Assembly (NCBI RefSeq): GCF_965138505.1
Contig: NZ_CBCSCO010000002.1
Location: 582,533-646,532, forward strand
DNA from: Litorimonas haliclonae
Lineage (GTDB): Bacteria > Pseudomonadota > Alphaproteobacteria > Caulobacterales > Maricaulaceae
Length of the DNA stretch: 64,000 nucleotides
Direction: 5' to 3'
The notes under the pieces were generated by a model that was not told the origin of the DNA, ran no database searches, and worked only from the letters and a program-made list of their open reading frames with translations. Made by a program: the position numbers and the translations under genes. Below, one piece after another: positions 33,979-42,216 of this stretch; within the stretch, counting starts at the first letter, position 1; every line of letters starts with the position of its first letter.

Positions 33979-35769
33979 CTAGATCGTTTCCGTCCACCTC
34001 TTGCTGAGCAGCGCGGCAGAATTAATTATGCCGACCATGCAGTAAGTTTGCGGGAAATTACCCCAAAGTTCGCCGGTCTCTGTGTCGACATCCTCAGAGA
34101 GAAGACCGAGATGGTTGCGGGTGGAGAGGATGTTTTCGAACAGGCGGCGGGCCTCGTCTTTGCGACCAATGCGCGAGAGCGCGTCGATATACCAAAAGGT
34201 ACAGGCCGTGAAGGCGGTCTCGGGCCGACCGAAGTCATCCTCAACTTTATAGCGGTAAATGTGATCGCCTTCGCGGAGTTCCGCCTCGATGGCTTCGACA
34301 GTGCCGACATATCGCGGATCTTGCGCGGAGATAAATCCGATTTCCGCCATGAGCAGGACAGAGGCGTCGAGCGCTTCCCCGCCGAACGCGGCGGTGAAGG
34401 CGTTGCGCTCTTCACTCCAGGCTTCGGCAAGGATTTTTTGGTGGATGAGGCCCGCACGTTCTTCCCAATAAGTTTCGCGGTCAGTCTGCCCCAAATGCGC
34501 AGCGATTCGGGAAAGCCGGTCACAGGCCGCCCAGCACATAATGGCGGAAGAGGTGTGAACCTGCGCAATGGTCCGAAACTCCCAGATCCCTGCATCGGGC
34601 TGATCGTGCATGGCATAGGCGCGTTCGCCCACAGGTTCGAGGGCTTTGAACTCGGCGAGGCCGGGATTATTTAAAAGGCGTTTGTCGAAAAAGCTCTGCG
34701 CGACGCCAAGGACAATTTGTCCGTATACGTCATGCTGAATGTGTTCCGCTGCCTGATTTCCCACGCGCACCGGGCCCATATTGCTATAGCCCGGCAGAGC
34801 TTCGGCGATGGTCTCGGTGAGGTTTTCTTCCAGGCTGATGCCGTAAACGGGCTGGATATGGCCGCCTTTGGAATGGGAGACGATATTTCTCACCCAGCGC
34901 ATATAATGTTCGAGCGTTTCCATTTCGGACAAGCGGTTCAGGGCCGTCACCGAGAAATAGGCGTCCCGAATCCAGCAATAACGGTAATCCCAATTTCGCT
35001 GGGACCCGGAGTGTTCCGGGATAGAGGTCGTCAGCGCGGCAACAATGCCGCCGGTCTCCTCGAATACGCAGAGTTTGAGCGTGATGGCTGCGCGAATAAC
35101 CGCGTCCTGCCATTCAATCGGGATAGCCAGGCTGCGCGACCAGCGATACCAGTAGCTCGCCGTGCGGCGGTACCAATCATCTGCCAGAGCATGGACGCTA
35201 TCGGCCAGCGCTTCGTCGGCGTTGAGGATAAAGGTTACATCATTGTCGAGCAGAAATTGGGTCCCGTTCATAACATAGGAAACGGGGGCGTCTGTGGTAA
35301 TACGAAAACGGGTGTCCTCGGATTCATAGCGGATATGATTGACCCCGCGCTTGGGTTTAATCTTTGTTTTCCCCCATTCAGCCTCGACAGATAACGTGAT
35401 GGCAATTTTGGGCTCACCCGCAATGACATGAAACTGCCGCACGACGGCGGCGGGACGGAAGGTACGTCCGTTTTTGTCAAAGCGAGGCGAAAAATCGACA
35501 ATTTCCAATATGCTGCCGTCTTTCGCTTCGAGGCGGGTACGGAGAATTGCCGTGTTTTTCTCGTAACTTTGGCTGTGCTTTTCCAGACCTTCCATCCAGA
35601 CACCGAACGTGCCGCCGCCATTCATCAGGCTATTAAAGACGGGTTCGCCGTCCAGACGCGGCAGGCAAAGCCAGCGGTAAGCCCCGCGTCTGTCTATCAG
35701 TCCGGCGACCGTGCCGTTGCCGACAATGCCCAGATCCAGACCTTGTTCTGTTTTATTTTTCTGCGTCAT
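33979..35769 (-). CDS. Glycoside hydrolase family 15 enzyme, probable trehalase
   Basis: 596 residues. The GH15 barrel is recognised by LGIVGNGTVAGLIDRRGAYRWLCLPRLDGEPVFNSLM, the N-terminal beta domain, then NWDYRYCWIRDAYFSVTALNRL, a family signature with a catalytic-site region, and a TACTFWYIDALSRIGR stretch near the second acid. Its gene is third in an otsA-otsB-GH15 unit, and GH15 trehalases are known from several bacteria, so cleavage of trehalose (or another alpha-glucan) is likely. The start overlaps the otsB end by 17 bp. Confidence 0.85.
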   Translation of the reverse strand: MTQKNKTEQGLDLGIVGNGTVAGLIDRRGAYRWLCLPRLDGEPVFNSLMNGGGTFGVWMEGLEKHSQSYEKNTAILRTRLEAKDGSILEIVDFSPRFDKNGRTFRPAAVVRQFHVIAGEPKIAITLSVEAEWGKTKIKPKRGVNHIRYESEDTRFRITTDAPVSYVMNGTQFLLDNDVTFILNADEALADSVHALADDWYRRTASYWYRWSRSLAIPIEWQDAVIRAAITLKLCVFEETGGIVAALTTSIPEHSGSQRNWDYRYCWIRDAYFSVTALNRLSEMETLEHYMRWVRNIVSHSKGGHIQPVYGISLEENLTETIAEALPGYSNMGPVRVGNQAAEHIQHDVYGQIVLGVAQSFFDKRLLNNPGLAEFKALEPVGERAYAMHDQPDAGIWEFRTIAQVHTSSAIMCWAACDRLSRIAAHLGQTDRETYWEERAGLIHQKILAEAWSEERNAFTAAFGGEALDASVLLMAEIGFISAQDPRYVGTVEAIEAELREGDHIYRYKVEDDFGRPETAFTACTFWYIDALSRIGRKDEARRLFENILSTRNHLGLLSEDVDTETGELWGNFPQTYCMVGIINSAALLSKRWTETI

Positions 35770-36493
35770 GAAACTCTTTCAAATATATATGGACGGCGGC
35801 CACATTCGGCAGGCGATATTTCGCGGAGGTATCTTCCTCCCCGACTTTTATCGACATTCCGCCGAGTTCATTTACGACTTTGAACGCGTCTTCGTCGGTC
35901 GTGTCATCCCCAATCATGACCGGCCGGCGTCCATGGAAAGGGGAGGTGTTCATGGCTTTGCGTAGACATTCGCCTTTATTGGCGCCTTTTGGTTTGATCT
36001 CGAAGATACATTTTCCTTCTTGCAGATTATAATCGGGGAAATTGGCAGCGAGCAAAGGAAGCTTTTCCCTGAGGGCGGTCTCCGCGTTAGGCGCCTTTCG
36101 GTAATGAAGTGCCACGACTGGCCCTTTGGTTTCTATTTCAACGCCTCTAAGTGTTTCGGTCAGAGCGGTAAGCCCCTTCATAAAATCATTGGGTAAGAAA
36201 GTCGTAGGGGCTTTGGCCTGTTTTCCTGGGTGGGCAGAATAAAGCCCGTGATTACCAAATCGCCAGACTTCCTTCGGAACGCGCCCGGAGAGGTCCTGTA
36301 ATCCCCTGCCAGATATCAGGGCGACAGCGCCGCCGAGTATCCGCGACAAGTTCAGAATTATTTCTGCGCCGCCTTCGGGCAGGGCGACTTTATCTGCCTC
36401 TTCCTGAATAGGGGCGAGCGTTCCGTCAAAGTCGAGGAACACGGCGTCTTGCGAGGAAAGGGGCTTAGGATAGGATGTCAAAACAGAATCCAA
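35753..36493 (-). CDS. otsB: Trehalose-6-phosphate phosphatase
   Basis: 246 residues. A HAD-type phosphatase with motif I AVFLDFDGTLAPI, VALISGRGL for motif II, YRKAP-like lysine region, and a final PVMIGDDTTDEDAF. It removes phosphate from trehalose-6-phosphate. The start codon appears to be TTG at 36493, directly after the otsA stop (TAA-TTG), implying coupled translation. It overlaps the GH15 start by 17 bp. Confidence 0.92.
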   Translation of the reverse strand: MDSVLTSYPKPLSSQDAVFLDFDGTLAPIQEEADKVALPEGGAEIILNLSRILGGAVALISGRGLQDLSGRVPKEVWRFGNHGLYSAHPGKQAKAPTTFLPNDFMKGLTALTETLRGVEIETKGPVVALHYRKAPNAETALREKLPLLAANFPDYNLQEGKCIFEIKPKGANKGECLRKAMNTSPFHGRRPVMIGDDTTDEDAFKVVNELGGMSIKVGEEDTSAKYRLPNVAAVHIYLKEFHDAEK

Positions 36494-37987
36494 TTAATTG
36501 GCGGAAACAGCGTTTAGGACGGTCATGAACCGCTCGCGCCACCACGTAATGTCTTCGGACATGATTCCATCAAAGAGCGATTGCCAGCGTTTTTTACGTT
36601 CCTCAAGCGGCATTGAAAGGGCCTTTGCCACAGCGTCCGAAATTTCGGTGGGGCTGTGCGGGTTGACCAATAGGGCGTCTTTCATCTGTTCGGCGGCGCC
36701 GGCGAATTTCGACAAAACCAAAACACCCGGATCATTTGGGTCCTGTGTGGCAATAAATTCTTTGGCCACCAAATTCATTCCGTCCTGCAGAGGCGTGACA
36801 AGGCAAACTTCGGCCAGACGGTAAAGTCCGGCAACTTCCTCACGTGCATATCCGCGCGCTAAATACCGGATTGGTATCCAGTCCAGATCGCCGTAGTCGC
36901 CGTTGATGCGCCCGGCGAGTGCGTCGAGTTCTTCGCGAAGATGCATATATTCATCGACCATTTCGCGAGACGGGGGCGCCACCTGGGTGAAGGACACTTT
37001 GCCGTGCTGGTGGGGATAGTCATCAAAGAATTTCGCCATCCCTTCAAACCGTTGGGGGAGGCCTTTGGAATAATCCATTCGGTCAACACCGAGAACGAGG
37101 CTCCGGTTGCGTTGAAAGGTGGAAATACGGTTGCGAGCTTCTAGAGCGGCCCCACTTGTTGCGGTTTGCGAAAACGATTCTACATCAATTCCTATAGGGC
37201 AATGGAGCAAAAAAACCGATCGCCCGTTCACTCGCATGACGGTATCGCTGACTGGCTCCGCTCCCATTTCCTGTTCCAAATACATTTTCAGGTTCGCAAC
37301 ATCACGCTTTCCCTGAAGTCCGACGACGTCATAAGAAATTAGCCCTTCAATAAGGTGTTTGTGATCCGGGATGGAGCGGAATGCATCTGGATTAGGAAAA
37401 GGAATATGCAGGAAAAATCCGCAGGGCAGAGACGACCCCATTTCTCTTAAAAATTTTGCGACCAATAAAAAATGATAATCATGTACCCAGATGACGTCAT
37501 TTGCTTCGGCCAAATCCACCGTATTCTCGGCGAAGCGTTTATTTATTTCGACATAGGTTTTGAAGTTCCTATCATCAAACTTCGCCAGATCCACGCGGCC
37601 ATGGAAGACAGGCCACAAAACACTATTGGAATATCCAAGGTAAAAATCTTCATATTCCGTTTTGGTGTAATTACACAGCGCGAAGTTAACGCCGTCCTGT
37701 TCGGCTTCGGAAAAACGATTGCTTGGAAAATCGTAAATCTTTCCGCTCCACCCCATCCATAAACCGTTGGACGACTTTAGCGCGTCCCAGACGGCCACAG
37801 CTAATCCGCCGGCTTTGGACTTTGTTCCAAAAGCGGTTCGGTTGGAAATGGCAATCAATCTGCTGCTGGCGGGATCCGGCTGGGTCAAGATAAAATCCGA
37901 CAAGGTTAAAGCGTGTAAATAGAATAATTCCCATAGCAGGAATTGGTTTCGAGCTAAAGACAGAGGCCGTTCAAGCCGGTGTTTCAA
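36494..37987 (-). CDS. otsA: Trehalose-6-phosphate synthase
   Basis: The frame reaches 497 residues; the conserved domain starts at RLIAISNRTAFG about residue 43, so the true start may be a later TTG and the first 40 residues may be untranslated. GT20 landmarks are KAGGLAVAV, VWVHDYHFLLVAKFLR (read as IWVHDYHFL), GFFLHIPFPNPD, LVLGVDRMDYSKGLP and VTPLQDGMNLVAKEF. It joins UDP-glucose and glucose-6-phosphate into trehalose-6-phosphate. First gene of otsA-otsB-GH15, so the cell has synthesis and probable breakdown in one unit, as expected for an osmolyte cycle. Confidence 0.93.
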   Translation of the reverse strand: MKHRLERPLSLARNQFLLWELFYLHALTLSDFILTQPDPASSRLIAISNRTAFGTKSKAGGLAVAVWDALKSSNGLWMGWSGKIYDFPSNRFSEAEQDGVNFALCNYTKTEYEDFYLGYSNSVLWPVFHGRVDLAKFDDRNFKTYVEINKRFAENTVDLAEANDVIWVHDYHFLLVAKFLREMGSSLPCGFFLHIPFPNPDAFRSIPDHKHLIEGLISYDVVGLQGKRDVANLKMYLEQEMGAEPVSDTVMRVNGRSVFLLHCPIGIDVESFSQTATSGAALEARNRISTFQRNRSLVLGVDRMDYSKGLPQRFEGMAKFFDDYPHQHGKVSFTQVAPPSREMVDEYMHLREELDALAGRINGDYGDLDWIPIRYLARGYAREEVAGLYRLAEVCLVTPLQDGMNLVAKEFIATQDPNDPGVLVLSKFAGAAEQMKDALLVNPHSPTEISDAVAKALSMPLEERKKRWQSLFDGIMSEDITWWRERFMTVLNAVSAN

Positions 37988-38191
37988 ACTTCAGCCCCTG
38001 GTTTGGAGGCAGAGTTGGAGAGATTTGATGCATAGTAGGGCGCGCCGCCGAAAATTTCATCATGGATTAAGGCAAATGGCCCTATGGTTTCGGCGTAATT
38101 GGACGAACGCTCACCGTTTAACGCCCTTGCTCCGCTTCCGCCAATCCCTTAGAACGCCACAAATTTTCGTTTTACTTCAAAGGGACTCGCC

Positions 38192-38971
38192 ATGGCAGGT
38201 CATTCCAAATGGGCCAATATCCAGCACCGTAAAGGCCGTCAGGATAAATTGCGCTCCAAACTTTTCTCAAAACTCTCAAAAGACATCACCATCGCGGCGA
38301 AAATGGGCGGCGAAGACCCGGACATGAACCCGCGCCTTCGTTTGGCAATTGCCAACGCCAAAGGCCAGTCCATGCCGAAGGATAATATCCAGCGCGCGGT
38401 CAGCAAGGGCGTCGGCGGCGACGGAGCGGATTATGAAGAAATCCGTTATGAGGGCTTTGGCCCAGGCGGTATCGGCTTTGTTGTCGAAGCCAGCACGGAT
38501 AATAAAAACCGCGCAGCGATGGAAGTTCGGACGGCCTTTTCTAAAAATGGCGGAGCCTTGGGCGAAACTGGCTCTGTAACCTTCATGTTCGATCAGATGG
38601 GTAAAATTGAGTATCCACTTGCTGTGACGAGTGAAGACGAAATGATGGAAGCGGCAATCGAAGCCGGCGCGGAAGATGTCGAGACAGATGAAGAAGCGAA
38701 TGACCAGTGGGACGAATATGAACCCGTTCACACGATTTGGACAGCGCGGGATGATCTCGGCCCAGTTGCCGGAGAGCTGGAAAAGAAATTTGGTGAAGCC
38801 AAGTCCGTCAACTTGATTTGGAAAGCGCAGAACGAGATTGACAATCCTGAGCAGGCTGCTGCCGTAATGCGATTGAACGACGCTCTTGAAGATGTCGACG
38901 ACGTTTCAAACGTCTTCCATAGTTTCGCGATGACCGAAGAAGCTATGGCGACAATTTCCGACGAGGAATAG
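38192..38971 (+). CDS. YebC/PmpR-family protein
   Basis: 259 residues with the classic start AGHSKWANIQHRKGRQDKLRSKLFSKLSKDI, then NPRLRLAIANAKGQSMPKDNI and the EEIRYEGFGPGGIGFVVE block; three domains of the family are complete. YebC proteins act as DNA-binding regulators or, as reported more recently, help translation of proline-rich stretches. Both fit a genome with the proline-rich protein at 42217, though that is not evidence of a link. A bidirectional hairpin terminator follows. The upstream 204 bp gap after otsA holds no clear feature. Confidence 0.93.
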   Translation: MAGHSKWANIQHRKGRQDKLRSKLFSKLSKDITIAAKMGGEDPDMNPRLRLAIANAKGQSMPKDNIQRAVSKGVGGDGADYEEIRYEGFGPGGIGFVVEASTDNKNRAAMEVRTAFSKNGGALGETGSVTFMFDQMGKIEYPLAVTSEDEMMEAAIEAGAEDVETDEEANDQWDEYEPVHTIWTARDDLGPVAGELEKKFGEAKSVNLIWKAQNEIDNPEQAAAVMRLNDALEDVDDVSNVFHSFAMTEEAMATISDEE

Positions 38972-38991
38972 GGATCCATGCAGTGAACACG

Positions 38992-39021
38992 AAAAAGGCG
39001 GCCCTCTTGGCCGCCTTTTTT
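38992..39021. terminator. Bidirectional terminator between yebC and yghU
   Basis: AAAAAGGCGGCC, loop CTCTT, GGCCGCCTTTTTT: U-runs on both strands serve the convergent genes. Confidence 0.9.
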
Positions 39022-39038
39022 ATTGGGCAGGATTTAAC

Positions 39039-39881
39039 CTAATCCAGATCAGACGCGCTGTGGCGCTCTTTTACCTGTTGGTCCTCGTCGCCCCAGGTCC
39101 GGTTGACGCGCCGTCCCCGCTGGACCGCTTCACGTTTGGCGATCTGTTTTGCCCAACGTAGAACATGTTCATATTCATGGGTTTGCAAAAATTCTTCGGC
39201 GTCATAGACTTTCCCGGTCGCCACACCGCCATACCAGGGCCAGACCGCTATATCTGCGATCGAATATTCGTCGCCCGCCAGATACTCATTATCCGCCAAA
39301 CGGCGATTCAGAACGTCCAATTGACGTTTCGCTTCCATGGAAAAACGATCAATCGCATATTCAATCTTGATCGGGGCGTAGGCATAAAAATGTCCGAATC
39401 CGCCGCCGAGATAAGGTGCGCTTCCCATTTGCCAGAAAAGCCATGAAATGGCTTCAGCCCGGGCTGAGGGCTCCTCAGGAAGAAAAGCGCCAAACTTTTC
39501 GGCCAAATAGAGAAGTATAGAGCCGGATTCAAATAAGCGCTGCGGAGGGGAAACGCTGTGATCCATTAAGGCCGGTATTTTAGAGTTTGGATTAATATCG
39601 ACAAACCCGCTGCCAAATTGATCGCCTTCTTGGATATCAATCAACCAAGCGTCATATTCTGCGCCTTTATGACCGGCGGCTAAAAGCTCTTCCAGCATAA
39701 TAGTCACTTTTTGCCCGTTGGGCGTTGCGAGGGAATAAAGCTGAAAAGGGTGCTGACCAATTTCCAAAGTTTTCTCATGGGTCGGACCGGCAATGGGGCG
39801 GTTAATATTAGCAAATTTACCGCCGGATTCTTTGTCCCATTTCCAGACTTTTGGCGGAGTGTAATCTGTCGTGTCAGTCAT
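39039..39881 (-). CDS. yghU: YghU-type glutathione S-transferase family protein
   Basis: 280 residues. The N-terminal thioredoxin-like domain includes the sequence HPFQLYSLATPNGQKVTIMLEELL and DINPNSKIPALMDH, the segment that holds glutathione; a helical C-terminal domain has the SMEAKRQLDVLNRRL stretch and WPWYGG. This matches the YghU/YfcG (nu-class) enzymes, which reduce disulfides with glutathione. The gene is alone and converges on yebC. Confidence 0.9.
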   Translation of the reverse strand: MTDTTDYTPPKVWKWDKESGGKFANINRPIAGPTHEKTLEIGQHPFQLYSLATPNGQKVTIMLEELLAAGHKGAEYDAWLIDIQEGDQFGSGFVDINPNSKIPALMDHSVSPPQRLFESGSILLYLAEKFGAFLPEEPSARAEAISWLFWQMGSAPYLGGGFGHFYAYAPIKIEYAIDRFSMEAKRQLDVLNRRLADNEYLAGDEYSIADIAVWPWYGGVATGKVYDAEEFLQTHEYEHVLRWAKQIAKREAVQRGRRVNRTWGDEDQQVKERHSASDLD

Positions 39882-39979
39882 ATAATCTCTCTCATTTTAA
39901 TACCTTCCTGATATGGGAAGGTTCGAGCTGGGGAAAAGGGGGCTCACAATAAGTTGAAACGCGGCGGCAGGGCTATGCT

Positions 39980-41527
39980 CTAATTATACCTCGACCGATC
40001 CCAAACCTGTTTGAAGGGTTTGCTTCGGCCAGACGACTGAATAATCATAAGGTGTTCGCGGGTAAGCTCTCGAGGCCCTTCGACTCCGCAAGCATGGGCA
40101 ATCATTTCGACCTCTTTTTGAATACTCTGGACATAATTCTTTACACGCACTGCCTTATTAGTTGGGTTCAGCCCGCGCTGGAGGCGGTGATTATGTGTGG
40201 TGACGCCTGTCGGGCATGTGTTCTTGTCACATTTCAACGCCTGTATACAGCCCAAAGAAAACATGAATCCCCGGGCTGCAGTCACGATGTCAGCCCCCGC
40301 GCAAAATGCCCAGGCGACATCTGCAGATGTGATTAATTTCCCGCTGGCAACGAGGGCAACGCGGTCTCGAAGACCGTATTCACGTAAAAGGTCATCCATG
40401 AGCGGCAAAGATTCGCGTATTGTCAAACCGGTATTATCAATCAATGGGAGAGGGGCAGCGCCCGTGCCGCCGTCGCCCCCGTCTACGGCGATATAATCGG
40501 GCGCGCTCGCTTTCCCGCGTTTTTTGATGGCTTCAAGAAATTCAATTATAGGCACCGGATTGCCTATACATATTTTCAGGCCAGTAGGTCTCTCGGATAC
40601 GCGCCTGACCTGATCTATCAAATCCAGCAATTCTTCGGAGTTGGACGCATCGACATGGCGATTTGGAGAAATGGCGGCCATGCCTTCAGGGATGCCGCGA
40701 GCTTCCGCTATCTCTTTCGTTACTTTCTCGGCGGGTAAGATGCCGCCTTTACCGGGTTTTGCGCCTTGAGATAGTTTGATTTCTATCATCCGAATATGAT
40801 GATTTTCGCAAATTTTGCGAAGCTTGTCTTCGTTCAGAGTGGCGTCATCATTGCGAGCGCCGAACTTTGCCGTGCCAAGCTGATAGATGATGTCGCACTC
40901 CCCTTCCAGATGAAAACGTGAGACGCCGCCTTCGCCGGTATTGAGCCAGCACCCGGCCATACCGGCCCCATGTGACAATGCTTGAATAGCGGGTTTGGAG
41001 AGGCTTCCATAACTCATCCCGGAAATATTAAAATAGCTTTTAGGGGCGTAAGGGTGAGGGGTGCCTTGGCCGATAATAAAGGGCGGGAGCGTTTCATGTT
41101 CATCATCCAAACGCGGAAATAAACCATTGGCAAAAATTGGCGTGCCGGGCGTTAACACTTTGGTCGAGCCAAATGGCACGACATCTTTACCTTCATCGCA
41201 AACTTCATTTACCCAATCCCGCTCCGCCCGATTAAACGGCATTTCTTCGCGGTCTTGGGCAAAGAAATATTGCCGGAAGAACTCTCCGAGACGGGAGAAA
41301 ACTTTTCTAAAACGTCCCAAAACCGGGTAATTGCGGTGAACAGCATTGGACGTCTGGGTAATATCAATGATGAATATAACTGCGGCGGCAATAACAATGA
41401 TGCCAATGACGAAAAGAAAAAGGGAACCAAGAAGGTTAAGCCCGCGCGATGCAAAAGTTGTCACTTCCTCTACCGTCGTCCCGTTAGGACCTGTTTGGGC
41501 AAATAGATGCGAGATAAAAAACGGCAT
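39980..41527 (-). CDS. Membrane-anchored FMN-binding glutamate synthase-like protein
   Basis: 515 residues. An N-terminal membrane segment lies at about 30-55 (LNLLGSLFLFVIGIIVIAAAVIFII). The rest is a glutamate-synthase FMN domain: ISGMSYGSLSKPAIQALSHGA, GCWLNTGEGG, QLGTAKFGARN, LSQGAKPGKGG and AVDGGDGGTGAAP, then the C-terminal CDKNTCPTGVTTHN. The family is a stand-alone relative of GltB's second half, of uncertain role; it lacks the amidotransferase and ferredoxin parts. Confidence 0.88.
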   Translation of the reverse strand: MPFFISHLFAQTGPNGTTVEEVTTFASRGLNLLGSLFLFVIGIIVIAAAVIFIIDITQTSNAVHRNYPVLGRFRKVFSRLGEFFRQYFFAQDREEMPFNRAERDWVNEVCDEGKDVVPFGSTKVLTPGTPIFANGLFPRLDDEHETLPPFIIGQGTPHPYAPKSYFNISGMSYGSLSKPAIQALSHGAGMAGCWLNTGEGGVSRFHLEGECDIIYQLGTAKFGARNDDATLNEDKLRKICENHHIRMIEIKLSQGAKPGKGGILPAEKVTKEIAEARGIPEGMAAISPNRHVDASNSEELLDLIDQVRRVSERPTGLKICIGNPVPIIEFLEAIKKRGKASAPDYIAVDGGDGGTGAAPLPLIDNTGLTIRESLPLMDDLLREYGLRDRVALVASGKLITSADVAWAFCAGADIVTAARGFMFSLGCIQALKCDKNTCPTGVTTHNHRLQRGLNPTNKAVRVKNYVQSIQKEVEMIAHACGVEGPRELTREHLMIIQSSGRSKPFKQVWDRSRYN

Positions 41528-41666
41528 GGTTCGCTCCTGATGAATGCCTCAACTATGCGCTCGTAAAATGGCCTCTGCAAGGACTGCACCAAAATCTCAC
41601 TGAAATTTGTAGGGCTGGATTATGAGGTGGGGTTCACCTACAGTTCCGGCAATTAAAGGAATGATT

Positions 41667-42206
41667 GTGAAACTTTTTCTGGGACTAATATTCGGCGTCT
41701 TCGGCCTTTTTATCGCTGCCTGTGCGGTGGGGTTCTATATGCCTGCGACGCTGGAAGTCGAGCGATCTACGGTAGTAAGCGCCTATGAAGAGGATATTTT
41801 TCCTTACTTGAATGATTTGAAACAATATCAATCTTGGGCAGCTTTGGATGCAAAGCTGGACGGGACTCAAATTTTGACAGCTGGAGCAGAATCCGGATTG
41901 GGGCAAAACCAAGCCTGGCAAGACGGCCCGAAAGGCTATGAAGTGGGCAGCCGCGAAATAATGCAAGAAAGCGCGCCTGAATTTGTCCAGCTTAGAGTGA
42001 CAGTTAACGGCAAAGAAACAACGACGACTCACGCCGTTTTCAGGAACCCGGATGATAGCGTGACCGTGCTTTCAAAAAGGGAAATTCCCCAACCCGGCTT
42101 TCCTTACATTCATAGGCTAAGGGGCAGGTTTATGAAGCCGCAAATCGGTAAAAGTCTGGAAACAGCTCTCAGCCGCCTAAAGTCCCAAGTCGAAGCCAAT
42201 CAATAA
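41667..42206 (+). CDS. SRPBCC-family protein with N-terminal membrane anchor
   Basis: 179 residues if read from the GTG at 41667, which has AAAGGA six bases upstream; an ATG two codons earlier would sit directly on that ribosome site and an earlier in-frame ATG gives an extra 15 residues with no such site. A membrane helix covers the first 25 residues, followed by a START/polyketide-cyclase-like fold (VERSTVVSAYEEDIFPYLNDLKQYQSW at its start, SRLKSQVEA at its end). The protein is related to the common SRPBCC group that binds lipids or other hydrophobic ligands. Function unknown. Confidence 0.72.
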   Translation: MKLFLGLIFGVFGLFIAACAVGFYMPATLEVERSTVVSAYEEDIFPYLNDLKQYQSWAALDAKLDGTQILTAGAESGLGQNQAWQDGPKGYEVGSREIMQESAPEFVQLRVTVNGKETTTTHAVFRNPDDSVTVLSKREIPQPGFPYIHRLRGRFMKPQIGKSLETALSRLKSQVEANQ

Positions 42207-42216
42207 AGTCCAGGGG

